Shown here: positions 7,629 to 16,135 of the stretch, piece after piece | How positions within the stretch are numbered: the stretch's first letter is position 1 | How the letters are laid out: each line of letters starts with the position of its first letter | Assembly: GCF_007828865.1 (NCBI RefSeq) | Contig: NZ_VIVK01000001.1 | Location: 5,828,001-5,892,000 of the forward strand | Source: Kribbella amoyensis | GTDB taxonomy: Bacteria > Actinomycetota > Actinomycetes > Propionibacteriales > Kribbellaceae | Direction of reading: 5' to 3' | DNA: 64,000 bases | The notes under the pieces: generated by a model | Told to the model about the DNA's origin: nothing | Seen by the model: only the letters and a program-made list of their open reading frames with translations | Databases searched by the model: none | Program-made: the position numbers and the translations under genes

Positions 7629-8990
7629 TCAGCGTAGGTTCTCACCGTCGGTGGGCGCACCGGGTTTTCCGGCCGACGCCCCGCTGCGGTCCGTGGCCCG
7701 CTTCCGCTCCGGCCGCTCGCCGTCCCGCTCCGGCATCGGTGTGAGGGTCGACGGCCGCGGGCGCGTGCTGTCCGGGGCCGGGCGCTCCGGCGGTGCGTTC
7801 TTCGGATGCTTGACCTTCTCCGGCGCGTTCTCCACCGCTTCCTTGTCCGCCGCAGCCTTCTCCGCCGGGGCCTTCTCGACCGGAGCCGGCTCAGCCGGGG
7901 CGGTCTCGGCGGACGCGTCCGGCGGCGATTCGGCCGAAGGAGCGACCGGCCGTACGCCGAGGCCCTCGACGACGCGGGCGACCTGGATCTCGGGACGCTG
8001 CTCGCCCGGCTTGATCACCTGGTCCTGGTGGTGGTCGGACTCGGCCTTCATCACCGGCTCGGCCGCGGCCTCGTCGCGGTCCGGCCGGGACTTGTGCGGC
8101 CACAGCCGGTCGACGACCGCGTTCAGGGCCGCGCCGATCAGGACCGCGATCGCGGTCATGTAGAGCCACATCAGGACCGCGATCGGCGCCGCCAGCGGAC
8201 CGTAGATCGACGTCCCGCCGACCGTGCTCTGCAGGATCCAGCGCAGCACGAAGCTGCCCAGGATCCAGATCGAGAGCGCGAGGAACGAGCCGGGCAGGTC
8301 GGAGACCCAGGGCGTCCGCACCGGGACCGACAGGTGGTACAGGGTGTTCAGGAAGCCCGCCGACAGGATCGTGACCACCGGCCAGTACAGCTGGTTCAGG
8401 AAGTCGACCCGTTGCGGGAGCACGGCGTCGACCGCGTCCGGGCCGGCCAGCACCAGCGGGAGCACGATGACGCCGATCACCAGGGCCGCGCAGTACAGGC
8501 TGAAGGACAAGGCGCGGGTGCGGACGATGCCGCGCTTGCCGCCCATCCCGTACATGATCGTGATGGTGTCGACGAAGACGTTCAGCGCGCGGCTGCCGGA
8601 CCACAGCGCCAGCACGAAACCGATCGAGATGACGTCCGGCCGGCCACCGTCGAGGACCTGGTTCAGGGTCGGCACGATCACGCCCTGGACCGACTCGTCG
8701 GTCAGCGCGCGAGCGGCCAGCTCGGCGATCTGCTGTTTGATGTCGCCGATCGTCTCGACCTCGAAGAACCGGCTGGCGATGTAACCGATCGAGCCGGCCA
8801 GCCCGAAGATCAGCGGCGGCAGCGAGAGGATCGCGAAGAACGCGGCCTCGGCGGCCAGGCCGGTGACGCGGTAGCGCAGACAGGTACCGACGGTCTGGGT
8901 GATCAGCTTCCAGGTCGTCGCGGGGATCTTGCGGGCCCACGCGAAGGAGACCGACGTCCCTCCGTCGTGCGCTGACCCAGAGCGTGCCAT
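7629..8990 (-). CDS. YihY/BrkB family inner-membrane protein
   Basis: 453 residues. The first ~320 form the YihY/BrkB membrane domain with about six hydrophobic segments; EAAFFAILSLPPLIFGLAG and SIYGPLAAPIAVLMWLYMTA are the most typical stretches. The remaining ~130 are a charged, proline- and alanine-rich cytoplasmic tail (repeated PAEKA/PAEPA). The function of the family is not established despite old ribonuclease BN naming. ATG 8990 has no Shine-Dalgarno but a TACGGT hexamer 7 nt upstream, suggesting a leaderless mRNA. It diverges from the AidB-like gene, whose start is only 18 bp away. Confidence 0.88.
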   Translation of the reverse strand: MARSGSAHDGGTSVSFAWARKIPATTWKLITQTVGTCLRYRVTGLAAEAAFFAILSLPPLIFGLAGSIGYIASRFFEVETIGDIKQQIAELAARALTDESVQGVIVPTLNQVLDGGRPDVISIGFVLALWSGSRALNVFVDTITIMYGMGGKRGIVRTRALSFSLYCAALVIGVIVLPLVLAGPDAVDAVLPQRVDFLNQLYWPVVTILSAGFLNTLYHLSVPVRTPWVSDLPGSFLALSIWILGSFVLRWILQSTVGGTSIYGPLAAPIAVLMWLYMTAIAVLIGAALNAVVDRLWPHKSRPDRDEAAAEPVMKAESDHHQDQVIKPGEQRPEIQVARVVEGLGVRPVAPSAESPPDASAETAPAEPAPVEKAPAEKAAADKEAVENAPEKVKHPKNAPPERPAPDSTRPRPSTLTPMPERDGERPERKRATDRSGASAGKPGAPTDGENLR

Positions 8991-8996
8991 ACCGCT

Positions 8997-9003
8997 TACC
9001 GTA
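8997..9003. promoter_or_regulatory. Shared symmetric -10 element of two divergent leaderless genes
   Basis: TACCGTA reads TACCGT on the plus strand (8997-9002, 6 nt before ATG 9009) and TACGGT on the minus strand (9003-8998, 7 nt before ATG 8990). Both match an actinobacterial -10 (TANNNT) at leaderless distance. The same seven base pairs could therefore open for transcription in both directions. Confidence 0.6.
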
Positions 9004-9008
9004 CTGAC

Positions 9009-10634
9009 ATGGCGGACCCTTTCGCGGTAACGAATCAGGCTCCCCCACTCCGGGGAGTGAACTTCTTCACGCAGGACACGGCACTCGGTGACGCTCTGCG
9101 CCCGTTCGCCGACCTGACCGCCGACCCCGGCCTGACCGCGATCGGGGCGCTGGCGGGATCACCGGAGGCCCTCGCGCACGCGCTGCCCGCGAACCAGAAC
9201 CCGCCTGTCCTGAAGACCCACGACCGCTACGGCCGGCGGATCGACGAGGTGGAGTTCCACCCGTCCTGGCACTGGCTGATGGAGCGAGCCGTCGGCTTCG
9301 GCCTGCAGGCGGCCCCCTGGACGAGTACCGCGGCGTCGCCCCACCTCACCCGCGCCGCCGGCTTCTACCTGTGGTCCCAGGTCGAGCCCGGCCACGGCTG
9401 CCCGATCTCGATGACGTACGCCGCGGTCCCGGCCCTGCGCGCCTCCGAACACCTCGCCGCCGAGTGGATCCCCGGCCTCGCCGCCACCGCGTACGACGTG
9501 CGCCGGCTGCCCGCCGCGGAGAAGGCCGGCGTGCTCGCGGGGATGGGGATGACCGAGAAACAAGGCGGATCCGACGTCCGGGCCAACCTCACCACGGCGA
9601 CGCCGTCGGGCAACGGCGACGAGTACCTGCTGAACGGGCACAAGTGGTTCTGCTCGGCCCCCCAGGTGGACGTGTTCCTCGTACTCGCCCAGGCGCCGGA
9701 GGGACTCAGCTGCTTCGTCGTCCCCCGGGTCCTTGCTGACGGCAACCGGAATACGTTTGCCCTGCAACGGCTCAAGGACAAGCTCGGCAACCGGTCGAAC
9801 GCGTCCAGCGAGGTCGAGTTCCACAACACGCTCGGCTACCGGCTCGGCGACGAGGGCGCCGGCGTCCGGACGATCATCGAGATGGTCGCCGCGACCCGGC
9901 TGGACTGTGTCCTCGGCTCGGCGGCGTTGATGCGTCGCGCCCTGGTCGAGGCGACCTGGCACACGTCGTACCGGAGCGCGTTCGGCGGGTTGCTGCGCGA
10001 CAAGCCGGCGATGCGGAACGTCCTGGCCGACCTCGCGATCGAGAGCGAGGCGGCGACCGCACTCGCGATCCGGCTCGCGGCCGCGGTCGACGCCGCACTG
10101 GCCGGGGACGAACAGGCCGCGGCGTTCCGGCGGATCGCGTTGCCGCTGGCGAAGTTCTGGGTCTGCAAGCGCACCCCGATGACGGTCGCGGAGGCGCTGG
10201 AGTGCCTCGGTGGCAACGGGTACGTCGAGGAGTCGGGGCTGCCGTTGCTGTACCGGGAGTCGCCGCTGAACTCGATCTGGGAAGGCTCCGGCACGGTCAA
10301 CGCCCTCGACGTACTCCGCGCGCTCCGCCGGCCGGAGTCGCTGGAGGCCTGGCTGACCGAGGTCGGTGCGGCCAGTGGAGCCGACCATCGCCTGGACGCC
10401 GCGGTGACCGACGTCCTGGAGTCGCTCGCCGACGTTTCCGAGGCCGAAGCGGGCGCTCGCCGGCTGGCCGCGCGGATGGCCGCGTGCCTGCAGGCGTCAC
10501 TGCTCGTCCGCCACTCGACACCCGACGTCGCCGACGCTTTCGTGGCGTCCCGGCTCGCGGGTGACTGGGGTGGCGTGTTCGGGACGCTGCCGCGGACCAC
10601 GCGGTTCTCGACCGTCGTCGACCGGGTGATCTGA
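9009..10634 (+). CDS. AidB-like acyl-CoA dehydrogenase family protein
   Basis: 541 residues, the same length as E. coli AidB. N-terminal VTNQAPPLRGVNFFTQD, central GMGMTEKQGGSDVRANLT and C-terminal LECLGGNGYVEESGLPLLYRESPLNSIWEGSG are AidB signatures. AidB is an FAD flavoprotein of the adaptive alkylation response and binds DNA, but its in vivo activity is unsettled. No ada or alkB gene is adjacent. ATG 9009 lacks a Shine-Dalgarno and lies 6 nt after TACCGT, so the mRNA is probably leaderless. Confidence 0.85.
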   Translation: MADPFAVTNQAPPLRGVNFFTQDTALGDALRPFADLTADPGLTAIGALAGSPEALAHALPANQNPPVLKTHDRYGRRIDEVEFHPSWHWLMERAVGFGLQAAPWTSTAASPHLTRAAGFYLWSQVEPGHGCPISMTYAAVPALRASEHLAAEWIPGLAATAYDVRRLPAAEKAGVLAGMGMTEKQGGSDVRANLTTATPSGNGDEYLLNGHKWFCSAPQVDVFLVLAQAPEGLSCFVVPRVLADGNRNTFALQRLKDKLGNRSNASSEVEFHNTLGYRLGDEGAGVRTIIEMVAATRLDCVLGSAALMRRALVEATWHTSYRSAFGGLLRDKPAMRNVLADLAIESEAATALAIRLAAAVDAALAGDEQAAAFRRIALPLAKFWVCKRTPMTVAEALECLGGNGYVEESGLPLLYRESPLNSIWEGSGTVNALDVLRALRRPESLEAWLTEVGAASGADHRLDAAVTDVLESLADVSEAEAGARRLAARMAACLQASLLVRHSTPDVADAFVASRLAGDWGGVFGTLPRTTRFSTVVDRVI

Positions 10635-10647
10635 GACGCGCTAGGGT

Positions 10648-10725
10648 TACCGCGTCGCGACTGGCGCGTGAGGTGGAGAACCACCGGGGAGCGAGAAGAC
10701 GCGGGCACCGTGCGCCTGGGTGCCG
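10648..10725 (+). promoter_or_regulatory. ZTP (pfl-motif) riboswitch
   Basis: Conserved pfl-motif blocks in order: GTCGCGACTGGCG, then GGTGG/CCACC hairpin (10672-10676, 10681-10685) followed by CGGGGAGCGA, the P1 closing strand GACGCG (10698-10703) pairing with CGCGTC (10651-10656), and a second hairpin GGCACC/GGTGCC around GCGCCTGGG. It senses ZMP/ZTP, the signal of low 10-formyl-THF. Position upstream of glyA is one of its usual sites. A possible -10, TAGGGT, is at 10642-10647. Confidence 0.9.
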
Positions 10726-10769
10726 GCGACCCACGGGATGACCCAGTGCAAACCTCAGGAGAGACAACG

Positions 10770-12218
10770 ATGACTCAACCCTTCGACGCCGCGGCCGCGT
10801 CGGCGGCGTACCGCAGCGCCCTCGAGGTGATCGGCGCGGTGGAGCCCACCATCGCGGGCGCCATCCGGTCCGAGCTGGAGGACCAGCGGTCCTCGCTCAA
10901 ACTGATCGCGAGTGAGAACTACGCCTCCCCCGCGACCCTGCTGACGATGGGCAACTGGCTGTCCGACAAGTACGCCGAGGGCACCATCGGGCACCGCTTC
11001 TACGCCGGCTGCCAGAACGTCGACATCGTCGAGCAGACCGCCGCGGACCACGCGAAGGCGCTGTTCGGCGCCCCGCACGCCTACGTCCAGCCGCACTCCG
11101 GGATCGACGCCAACCTGGTCGCGTTCTGGGCGATCCTGGCCCAGCGGATCGAGGCCCCGGCACTGGCCGAGGCGAGTGCCAAGCATGTCAACGACCTGAC
11201 CGAACAAGACTGGACCAAGCTCCGCAAGGCGCTCGGCGACCAGCGGATGCTCGGCATGTCGCTCGACGCCGGCGGCCACCTCACCCACGGCTTCCGGCCG
11301 AACATCTCCGGCAAGATGTTCCACCAGAGCTCGTACGGCACCGACCCGGAGACCGGCCTGCTGGACTACGACGAGGTCGCCCGGACGGCCCGTGAGTTCA
11401 AGCCGCTGGTCCTGATCGCCGGGTACTCCGCGTACCCGCGCAAGGTGAACTTCGCCAAGATGCGCGAGATCGCGGACGAGGTCGGCGCGACCCTGATGGT
11501 CGACATGGCGCACTTCGCCGGGCTCGTCGCCGGCAAGGTGTTCACCGGCGACTTCGACCCGATCCCGCACGCGCACGTCACCACGACCACCACGCACAAG
11601 TCGCTCCGCGGCCCGCGCGGCGGCATGGTGCTCTGCCAGCCCGAGTACGCCGACTCGGTGGACCGTGGCTGCCCGATGGTGCTCGGTGGTCCGCTCAGCC
11701 ACGTGATGGCGGCCAAGGCCGTCGCTTTGGCCGAGGCGCGGCAGCCGTCCTTCCAGACCTACGCGCAGGCCGTCGCCGACAACGCGGTCAGCCTGGCCGA
11801 GGGCCTGATGAAGCGTGGCGTCAAGCTGGTCACCGACGGTACCGAGAACCACCTGGTGCTGCTGGACGTCTCGTCGTACGGCATCACCGGCCGGCAGGCC
11901 GAGTCGGCGCTGCTGGACGCGGGCATCGTCACCAACCGGAACGCGATCCCGCGCGATCCGAACGGCGCCTGGTACACCTCGGGCGTCCGGATCGGTACGC
12001 CGGCGCTGACCACGCGCGGGTTCGGCGCCGACGAGTTCGACCGGGTGGCCGAGCTGATCACCGACGTGCTGTCCAGCGTCACCCCGACCACCACGTCGGC
12101 CGGCGCGCCGTCGAAGGCGAAGTACGAGCTGGCCGCCGGCGTGGCCGACAAGACCCGCGCCGCCTCGGCCGAGATGCTCGACAAGCACCCGCTGTACCCG
12201 GGCCTCGAGCTCAGCTGA
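10770..12218 (+). CDS. glyA: Serine hydroxymethyltransferase (long form)
   Basis: 482-residue PLP enzyme interconverting serine and glycine with transfer of the one-carbon unit to THF. The Schiff-base lysine is K277 in TTTTTHKSLRGPRGG. The protein is about 60 residues longer than E. coli GlyA because of an insertion after IDANLVAFWAIL (roughly 125-170), a form seen in a subset of actinobacteria. Start ATG 10770 follows AGGAG. The ZTP riboswitch in the leader ties expression to folate one-carbon supply, and a 13-bp terminator hairpin follows. Confidence 0.95.
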   Translation: MTQPFDAAAASAAYRSALEVIGAVEPTIAGAIRSELEDQRSSLKLIASENYASPATLLTMGNWLSDKYAEGTIGHRFYAGCQNVDIVEQTAADHAKALFGAPHAYVQPHSGIDANLVAFWAILAQRIEAPALAEASAKHVNDLTEQDWTKLRKALGDQRMLGMSLDAGGHLTHGFRPNISGKMFHQSSYGTDPETGLLDYDEVARTAREFKPLVLIAGYSAYPRKVNFAKMREIADEVGATLMVDMAHFAGLVAGKVFTGDFDPIPHAHVTTTTTHKSLRGPRGGMVLCQPEYADSVDRGCPMVLGGPLSHVMAAKAVALAEARQPSFQTYAQAVADNAVSLAEGLMKRGVKLVTDGTENHLVLLDVSSYGITGRQAESALLDAGIVTNRNAIPRDPNGAWYTSGVRIGTPALTTRGFGADEFDRVAELITDVLSSVTPTTTSAGAPSKAKYELAAGVADKTRAASAEMLDKHPLYPGLELS

Positions 12219-12231
12219 TCTACGGACCACC

Positions 12232-12263
12232 GCGGTCGCCTCCCGATGCCGGGAGGCGACCGC
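12232..12263. terminator. Terminator hairpin after glyA
   Basis: Perfect 13-bp stem GCGGTCGCCTCCC/GGGAGGCGACCGC with a 6-nt loop between convergent glyA and the MFS gene. There is no clear U tract, so it may serve both directions as a stem-loop terminator. Confidence 0.65.
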
Positions 12264-12265
12264 TG

Positions 12266-13477
12266 TCAGCCCTTCAGGCGGGCGGCGGACCACAGCATCA
12301 GGACCGCGAACGCCGTACCCAGTGCCGCGCAGGCGAAGGTGACGTCGGTCAGGGAGATCAGGGCGCCGAAGCCGGTCATCGCCAGTGGCATCAGGGCCTC
12401 GTCGGACAGGCTGACGATGCTCGACGTCCGGCCGAGGAACGCCGGCTCGATCGTTTGCTGGAACGCGCCGGACAACTGCGCGGAAGCCAGGCCGGCCGTC
12501 ATCCCGATCATCGCCATCGCCACGAACACGACGACCCGCGGGACGGCTCCAATCATGACGCACCCGGCCGCCTGCGGGATCAGCAGCAGCAACCCCGTCC
12601 GGGCCGGGCGGCGTGGTTTCCAGCGCAGCGCGATCACGGCGCCGAGCGCGGCCGAGATCCCGGAGCACGCCTGGAACCAGCCGAGTGCACCGGCACCCCA
12701 GCCGTCGACGTGGGTCCGTTGCACCAGGCCGACCGCGATGACCGGGCCGACACACAGGTTCAACCCGAAGAAGGCGATCACCAAGGTCCGGGCCGAGACG
12801 TCGCGGCGCAGGTACCCGAAGCCGTCGCGCAGGTCAGCGCGGATCGACGCGCCGCTCGACGACGGTTGCGGCAACCGGGGACGGACCACCCAGGCCAGCG
12901 CGACCGCGATCACGGCGAACGACAGCGCGTCCACCAGCATCACCGCGGCCAGCCCGCCGTGCGCAACGAGCAGGCCGCCCAGGGGTGCGCCGACGAAGAC
13001 GGCCAGCCGATTCGCGAGCTGGGTCCCGGCGGCGAGTTTCACCAGGTCCTCGCCGCGGACCATCCGGCGTGGAATCGTCCCCGCGGCCGGCGTGTAGATC
13101 GCGTCCATCACGCCGAAGAGAACCGCGACGGTCAGCAGAAGCGGCAGCGTGACGCCGCTCGTCAGCACGATCGCGCCCGCGGTGGCCAGGACGACGATCC
13201 GGCCGAGGTTGGCGAGGATCATCGTCCGCCGGGCGTCGAGCCGGTCGGCCAGCGCTCCGCCCCACAGGAGCACCAAGGCCCGGGGCAACGCGCCGATCCC
13301 CATCACCAGGCCCGCGCCGGCCGGCGTGGTCACCTGGGCCGCGCTCCACGCCAGCCCGACGTACCAGGCGACATCCCCGATCTGCGACACCGCCGCCGAG
13401 AAGATCCACCCTTGCACCCGGCGGTCCCGGCCCAACGGCGGGAACGCGACCTCGGCGTACTCGTCGGTGGTCGTCAC
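12266..13477 (-). CDS. MFS exporter (MFS_3/enterobactin-exporter-like)
   Basis: 403-residue major facilitator with about 12 membrane segments. The AxALADRLDARRTMILANLGR loop between helices 2 and 3 is a motif-A variant (GGALADRLDARR). GTPxGTIPRRMV-type sequences such as AAGTIPRRMVRGEDLVKLAAG are typical of this exporter branch. GTG 13477 overlaps the stop of the upstream regulator by 4 bp (GTGA), so the two are co-translated. It is likely a drug or toxic-metabolite efflux pump controlled by its partner; the substrate is unknown. Confidence 0.87.
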   Translation of the reverse strand: MTTTDEYAEVAFPPLGRDRRVQGWIFSAAVSQIGDVAWYVGLAWSAAQVTTPAGAGLVMGIGALPRALVLLWGGALADRLDARRTMILANLGRIVVLATAGAIVLTSGVTLPLLLTVAVLFGVMDAIYTPAAGTIPRRMVRGEDLVKLAAGTQLANRLAVFVGAPLGGLLVAHGGLAAVMLVDALSFAVIAVALAWVVRPRLPQPSSSGASIRADLRDGFGYLRRDVSARTLVIAFFGLNLCVGPVIAVGLVQRTHVDGWGAGALGWFQACSGISAALGAVIALRWKPRRPARTGLLLLIPQAAGCVMIGAVPRVVVFVAMAMIGMTAGLASAQLSGAFQQTIEPAFLGRTSSIVSLSDEALMPLAMTGFGALISLTDVTFACAALGTAFAVLMLWSAARLKG

Positions 13478-14040
13478 GGCCGGGCCGGGACGCCGTGCGC
13501 GAACACGAAGACGGTCTCCACCTCGTCGCCGGAGTCGGGCGCGTCGACGTACTCCTGGATGATCGCGCCGATGCGGTCGCCGAGCTCGGTGAGCCGTTCG
13601 GGGGTCAGTGTGACCCAACTCTCGGTCGAGAACGCGGCCCGGATCCAGGCGTCGTCGTAGGCGTGCCGGCGCTCGAACCACTGCCGCACCTTGGTGGCGT
13701 GATGGCCCAGGTTCGCCTCCTCGGCGGTGGCCGCCACCAGCTCGCCGGCCGGGTCCCCGCCGGCGTCCGCGATCGACCACGAGTACGACACCTTGGCCGT
13801 CCGCCACCAGCGTTCCCGGCGATTCCTGGCCAGCTCCGGCGCCTCCTCGATCACGCCGGCCGCGGCCAGCACTTTCAAGTGGTGGCTGACGTTTCCGACC
13901 AGTTCGCCGGTCGCGCCGGCCAGCCGGGACGCGGTCGACGGGCCGTTCACGCCGAGGTGGTCGATCAGCCGGCGGCGGAGCGGATGATGGATCGCGGCGA
14001 TCACGGAGGCGTCCGCGGAACGCCGGTTCGCAGGGCTCAT
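13474..14040 (-). CDS. ArsR/HTH_20-type transcriptional regulator
   Basis: 188-residue winged-helix regulator. The helix-turn-helix lies at about residues 15-75 (IHHPLRRRLIDHLGVNG..NVSHHLKVLAAAGVIEE), and a C-terminal domain of unknown ligand follows. No metal-binding cysteine cluster of classical ArsR is visible, so it probably senses an organic compound or partner protein. ATG 14040 is used. Two copies of a palindrome just upstream look like its own operators, so it likely represses itself and the MFS gene it overlaps. Confidence 0.85.
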   Translation of the reverse strand: MSPANRRSADASVIAAIHHPLRRRLIDHLGVNGPSTASRLAGATGELVGNVSHHLKVLAAAGVIEEAPELARNRRERWWRTAKVSYSWSIADAGGDPAGELVAATAEEANLGHHATKVRQWFERRHAYDDAWIRAAFSTESWVTLTPERLTELGDRIGAIIQEYVDAPDSGDEVETVFVFAHGVPARP

Positions 14041-14060
14041 GCCGGGCAGCCTAGCTATAA

Positions 14061-14086
14061 CAAGACTTCTTGAACAAGAGTTCTTG
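14061..14086. promoter_or_regulatory. Twin palindromic operators upstream of the regulator/MFS pair
   Basis: CAAGACTTCTTG at 14061-14072 and CAAGAGTTCTTG at 14075-14086 share the palindrome CAAGA-N2-TCTTG, 14 bp apart. On the minus strand they lie just upstream of TATAGC (a possible -10) and the regulator start, the expected place for autorepression. Confidence 0.7.
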
Positions 14087-14212
14087 TCGGTTGCGGATTG
14101 AGCGCGAAACAATCCCGACCAGACTGGTAGACATATCCGTATCCTGAGATCTCATCTCACAGAGCAGGATTGGGAGTTGATTTGTCAGGCGTCGGCGCTG
14201 ATCGTTGGGGAC

Positions 14213-14305
14213 ATGCTCGCTGCCCTGACCACCCACCTCGTAGGTCGCATCCACGTCGACCTCGGGCGGATGCGCAGCGCCATCTGTTGTCCTTCGACGT
14301 TCTGA
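14213..14305 (+). CDS. Cysteine-tailed leader peptide of the sulfate-assimilation operon
   Basis: A 30-codon ORF, ATG 14213 to TGA 14303-14305, with a GGGG just upstream. It encodes HLVGRIHVDLGRMRSAICC and a short tail; the HVDLGR..SAIC core and the Cys-Cys pair match the leader peptides known ahead of actinobacterial sulfur genes. In mycobacteria such Cys-rich leaders attenuate downstream translation when cysteine is plentiful. It lies 144 nt before the sulfite reductase, leaving room for attenuator structure. The product itself probably has no function. Confidence 0.8.
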   Translation: MLAALTTHLVGRIHVDLGRMRSAICCPSTF

Positions 14306-14449
14306 CAGCCACCCCGCCGGGCCCGCTGACGGCCCCCTGATCACCTGATCACCGCTGGGTGCGCACCGCGCAGAACGGGTCGAACCGACGACGTTTCGGA
14401 CCCTCCCCCGCGGACGCACCTGTCTCCAGTAGACAAGGACACGTTCGAG

Positions 14450-16135
14450 ATGACTGGCGTCACCTCTGCTCCCCGCAAGCCTGCCCGCCCGCGTAAAGGC
14501 AAGGGCGAGGGCCAGTGGGCGCTCGGCTACCGCGAGCCGTTGAACAAGAACGAAGAGAACAAGAAGAACGACGACGGCCTGAACGTCCGGGCCCGGATCG
14601 AGAACGTGTACGCGCACGGCGGCTTCGACTCGATCGACCCGGCCGACCTGCGCGGCCGGTTCCGCTGGTGGGGTCTGTACACCCAGCGCAAGCCCGGCAT
14701 CGACGGCGGCAAGACCGCGACGCTGGAGCCGGAGGAGCTGGACGACAAGTACTTCATGCTCCGGGTCCGGATCGAGGGCGGCCAGCTCAGCACCGAGCAG
14801 CTGCGGGTGATCGCGGAGGTGTCCAGCACGTACGCGCGCGACACCGCCGACATCACCGACCGGCAGAACATCCAGCTGCACTGGATCCGGGTCGAGGACG
14901 TGCCGGCGATCTGGCAGAAGCTCGAGGCGGTCGGTCTCTACACCACCGAGGCGTGCGGTGACGTCCCGCGCGTCGTGATCGCCAGCCCGGTCGCCGGGAT
15001 CGCGGCCGACGAGATCATCGACCCGTCGCCGGCGATCGACGAGATCGTCGAGAAGTACATCGGCTCGACCGAGTTCTCCAACCTGCCGCGCAAGTTCAAG
15101 ACCGCGATCACCGGCCACCCGTCGCACGACGTGGTGCCGGAGGTGAACGACATCGCGTTCGTCGGCGTGGAGCACCCCGAGCACGGCCCCGGGTTCGACC
15201 TGTGGGTCGGCGGCGGCCTGTCCACCAACCCGATGCTCGCCCAGCGGCTCGGGACCTGGATCCCGCTCGACGAGGTGCACGAGGCCTGGTGGGGCGTGAC
15301 CAGCATCTTCCGCGACTACGGCTACCGCCGGCTGCGGAACCGGGCCCGGCTGAAGTTCCTGGTCGCCGACTGGGGCGTGGAGAAGTTCCGTGAGGTTCTC
15401 GAATCCAAGTACCTGAAGCGCAAGCTGATCGACGGACCGGCGCCGGAGATCCCGGCGGTCCAGGGCGACCACGTCGGCGTCTACCGGCAGAAGGACGGCC
15501 GGTTCTACGTGGGCGTCGCGCCCGTCGTCGGCCGGGTGTCCGGCAGCTCGCTGGCCAAGGTGGCCGACGTGGTCGCGGCGCACGGGTCGGACCGGATCCG
15601 GACCACCGCGCAGCAGAAGCTGATCGTGCTCGACGTCGAGGAGTCGAAGGTCGAGTCGCTGGTCCAGCAGCTCGGCGAGCTCGGGTACCAGGCGCGGCCG
15701 TCGGCGTGGCGGCGGAACACGATGGCCTGCACCGGGATCGAGTTCTGCAAGCTGGCGATCGTCGAGACCAAGGCCCGCGCGGCCGAGCTGATCGACGAGC
15801 TGGAGCAGCGGATCCCCGAGCTGGACGTGCCGATCACGGTGAACGTGAACGGCTGCCCGAACTCCTGCGCCCGGATCCAGGTCGCCGACATCGGCCTGAA
15901 GGGCCAGCTGGTCCGCGATGCCGACGGCAACCAGGTCCCCGGGTACCAGGTCCACCTCGGCGGCGGGCTCGGCCTGGACGCCGGGTTCGGCCGCAAGCTG
16001 CGCGGTCACAAGGTCACCTCGGCCGAGCTGGCCGACTACGTCGAGCGAGTCACCCAGAACTACCTGAAGGAACGGTCCGAGGGCGAGCGGTTCGCTCAGT
16101 GGGTCGTCCGTGCGGATGAGGAGGCACTGCAATGA
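14450..16135 (+). CDS. sirA: Ferredoxin-dependent sulfite reductase
   Basis: 561-residue siroheme/[4Fe-4S] reductase converting sulfite to sulfide in the cytoplasm. Cluster/siroheme ligands are C427 and C433 (ACTGIEFC) and C469 and C473 (NGCPNSC). Two ferredoxin-like half-domains precede them (IRVEDVPAIWQKLEAVGL region and the second near 310-420). Context (cysH, cysD, cysN) indicates sulfite rather than nitrite. It is first in an operon in which every gene overlaps the next, and lies behind a Cys leader peptide. The start is ATG 14450 with AAGGA about 10 nt upstream. Confidence 0.93.
   Translation: MTGVTSAPRKPARPRKGKGEGQWALGYREPLNKNEENKKNDDGLNVRARIENVYAHGGFDSIDPADLRGRFRWWGLYTQRKPGIDGGKTATLEPEELDDKYFMLRVRIEGGQLSTEQLRVIAEVSSTYARDTADITDRQNIQLHWIRVEDVPAIWQKLEAVGLYTTEACGDVPRVVIASPVAGIAADEIIDPSPAIDEIVEKYIGSTEFSNLPRKFKTAITGHPSHDVVPEVNDIAFVGVEHPEHGPGFDLWVGGGLSTNPMLAQRLGTWIPLDEVHEAWWGVTSIFRDYGYRRLRNRARLKFLVADWGVEKFREVLESKYLKRKLIDGPAPEIPAVQGDHVGVYRQKDGRFYVGVAPVVGRVSGSSLAKVADVVAAHGSDRIRTTAQQKLIVLDVEESKVESLVQQLGELGYQARPSAWRRNTMACTGIEFCKLAIVETKARAAELIDELEQRIPELDVPITVNVNGCPNSCARIQVADIGLKGQLVRDADGNQVPGYQVHLGGGLGLDAGFGRKLRGHKVTSAELADYVERVTQNYLKERSEGERFAQWVVRADEEALQ

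Noticed and set aside
10755..12755. A 666-codon frame opposite glyA and part of the MFS gene
   Set aside because: Spans a riboswitch-controlled essential gene and a terminator; shadow of GC-rich codons.
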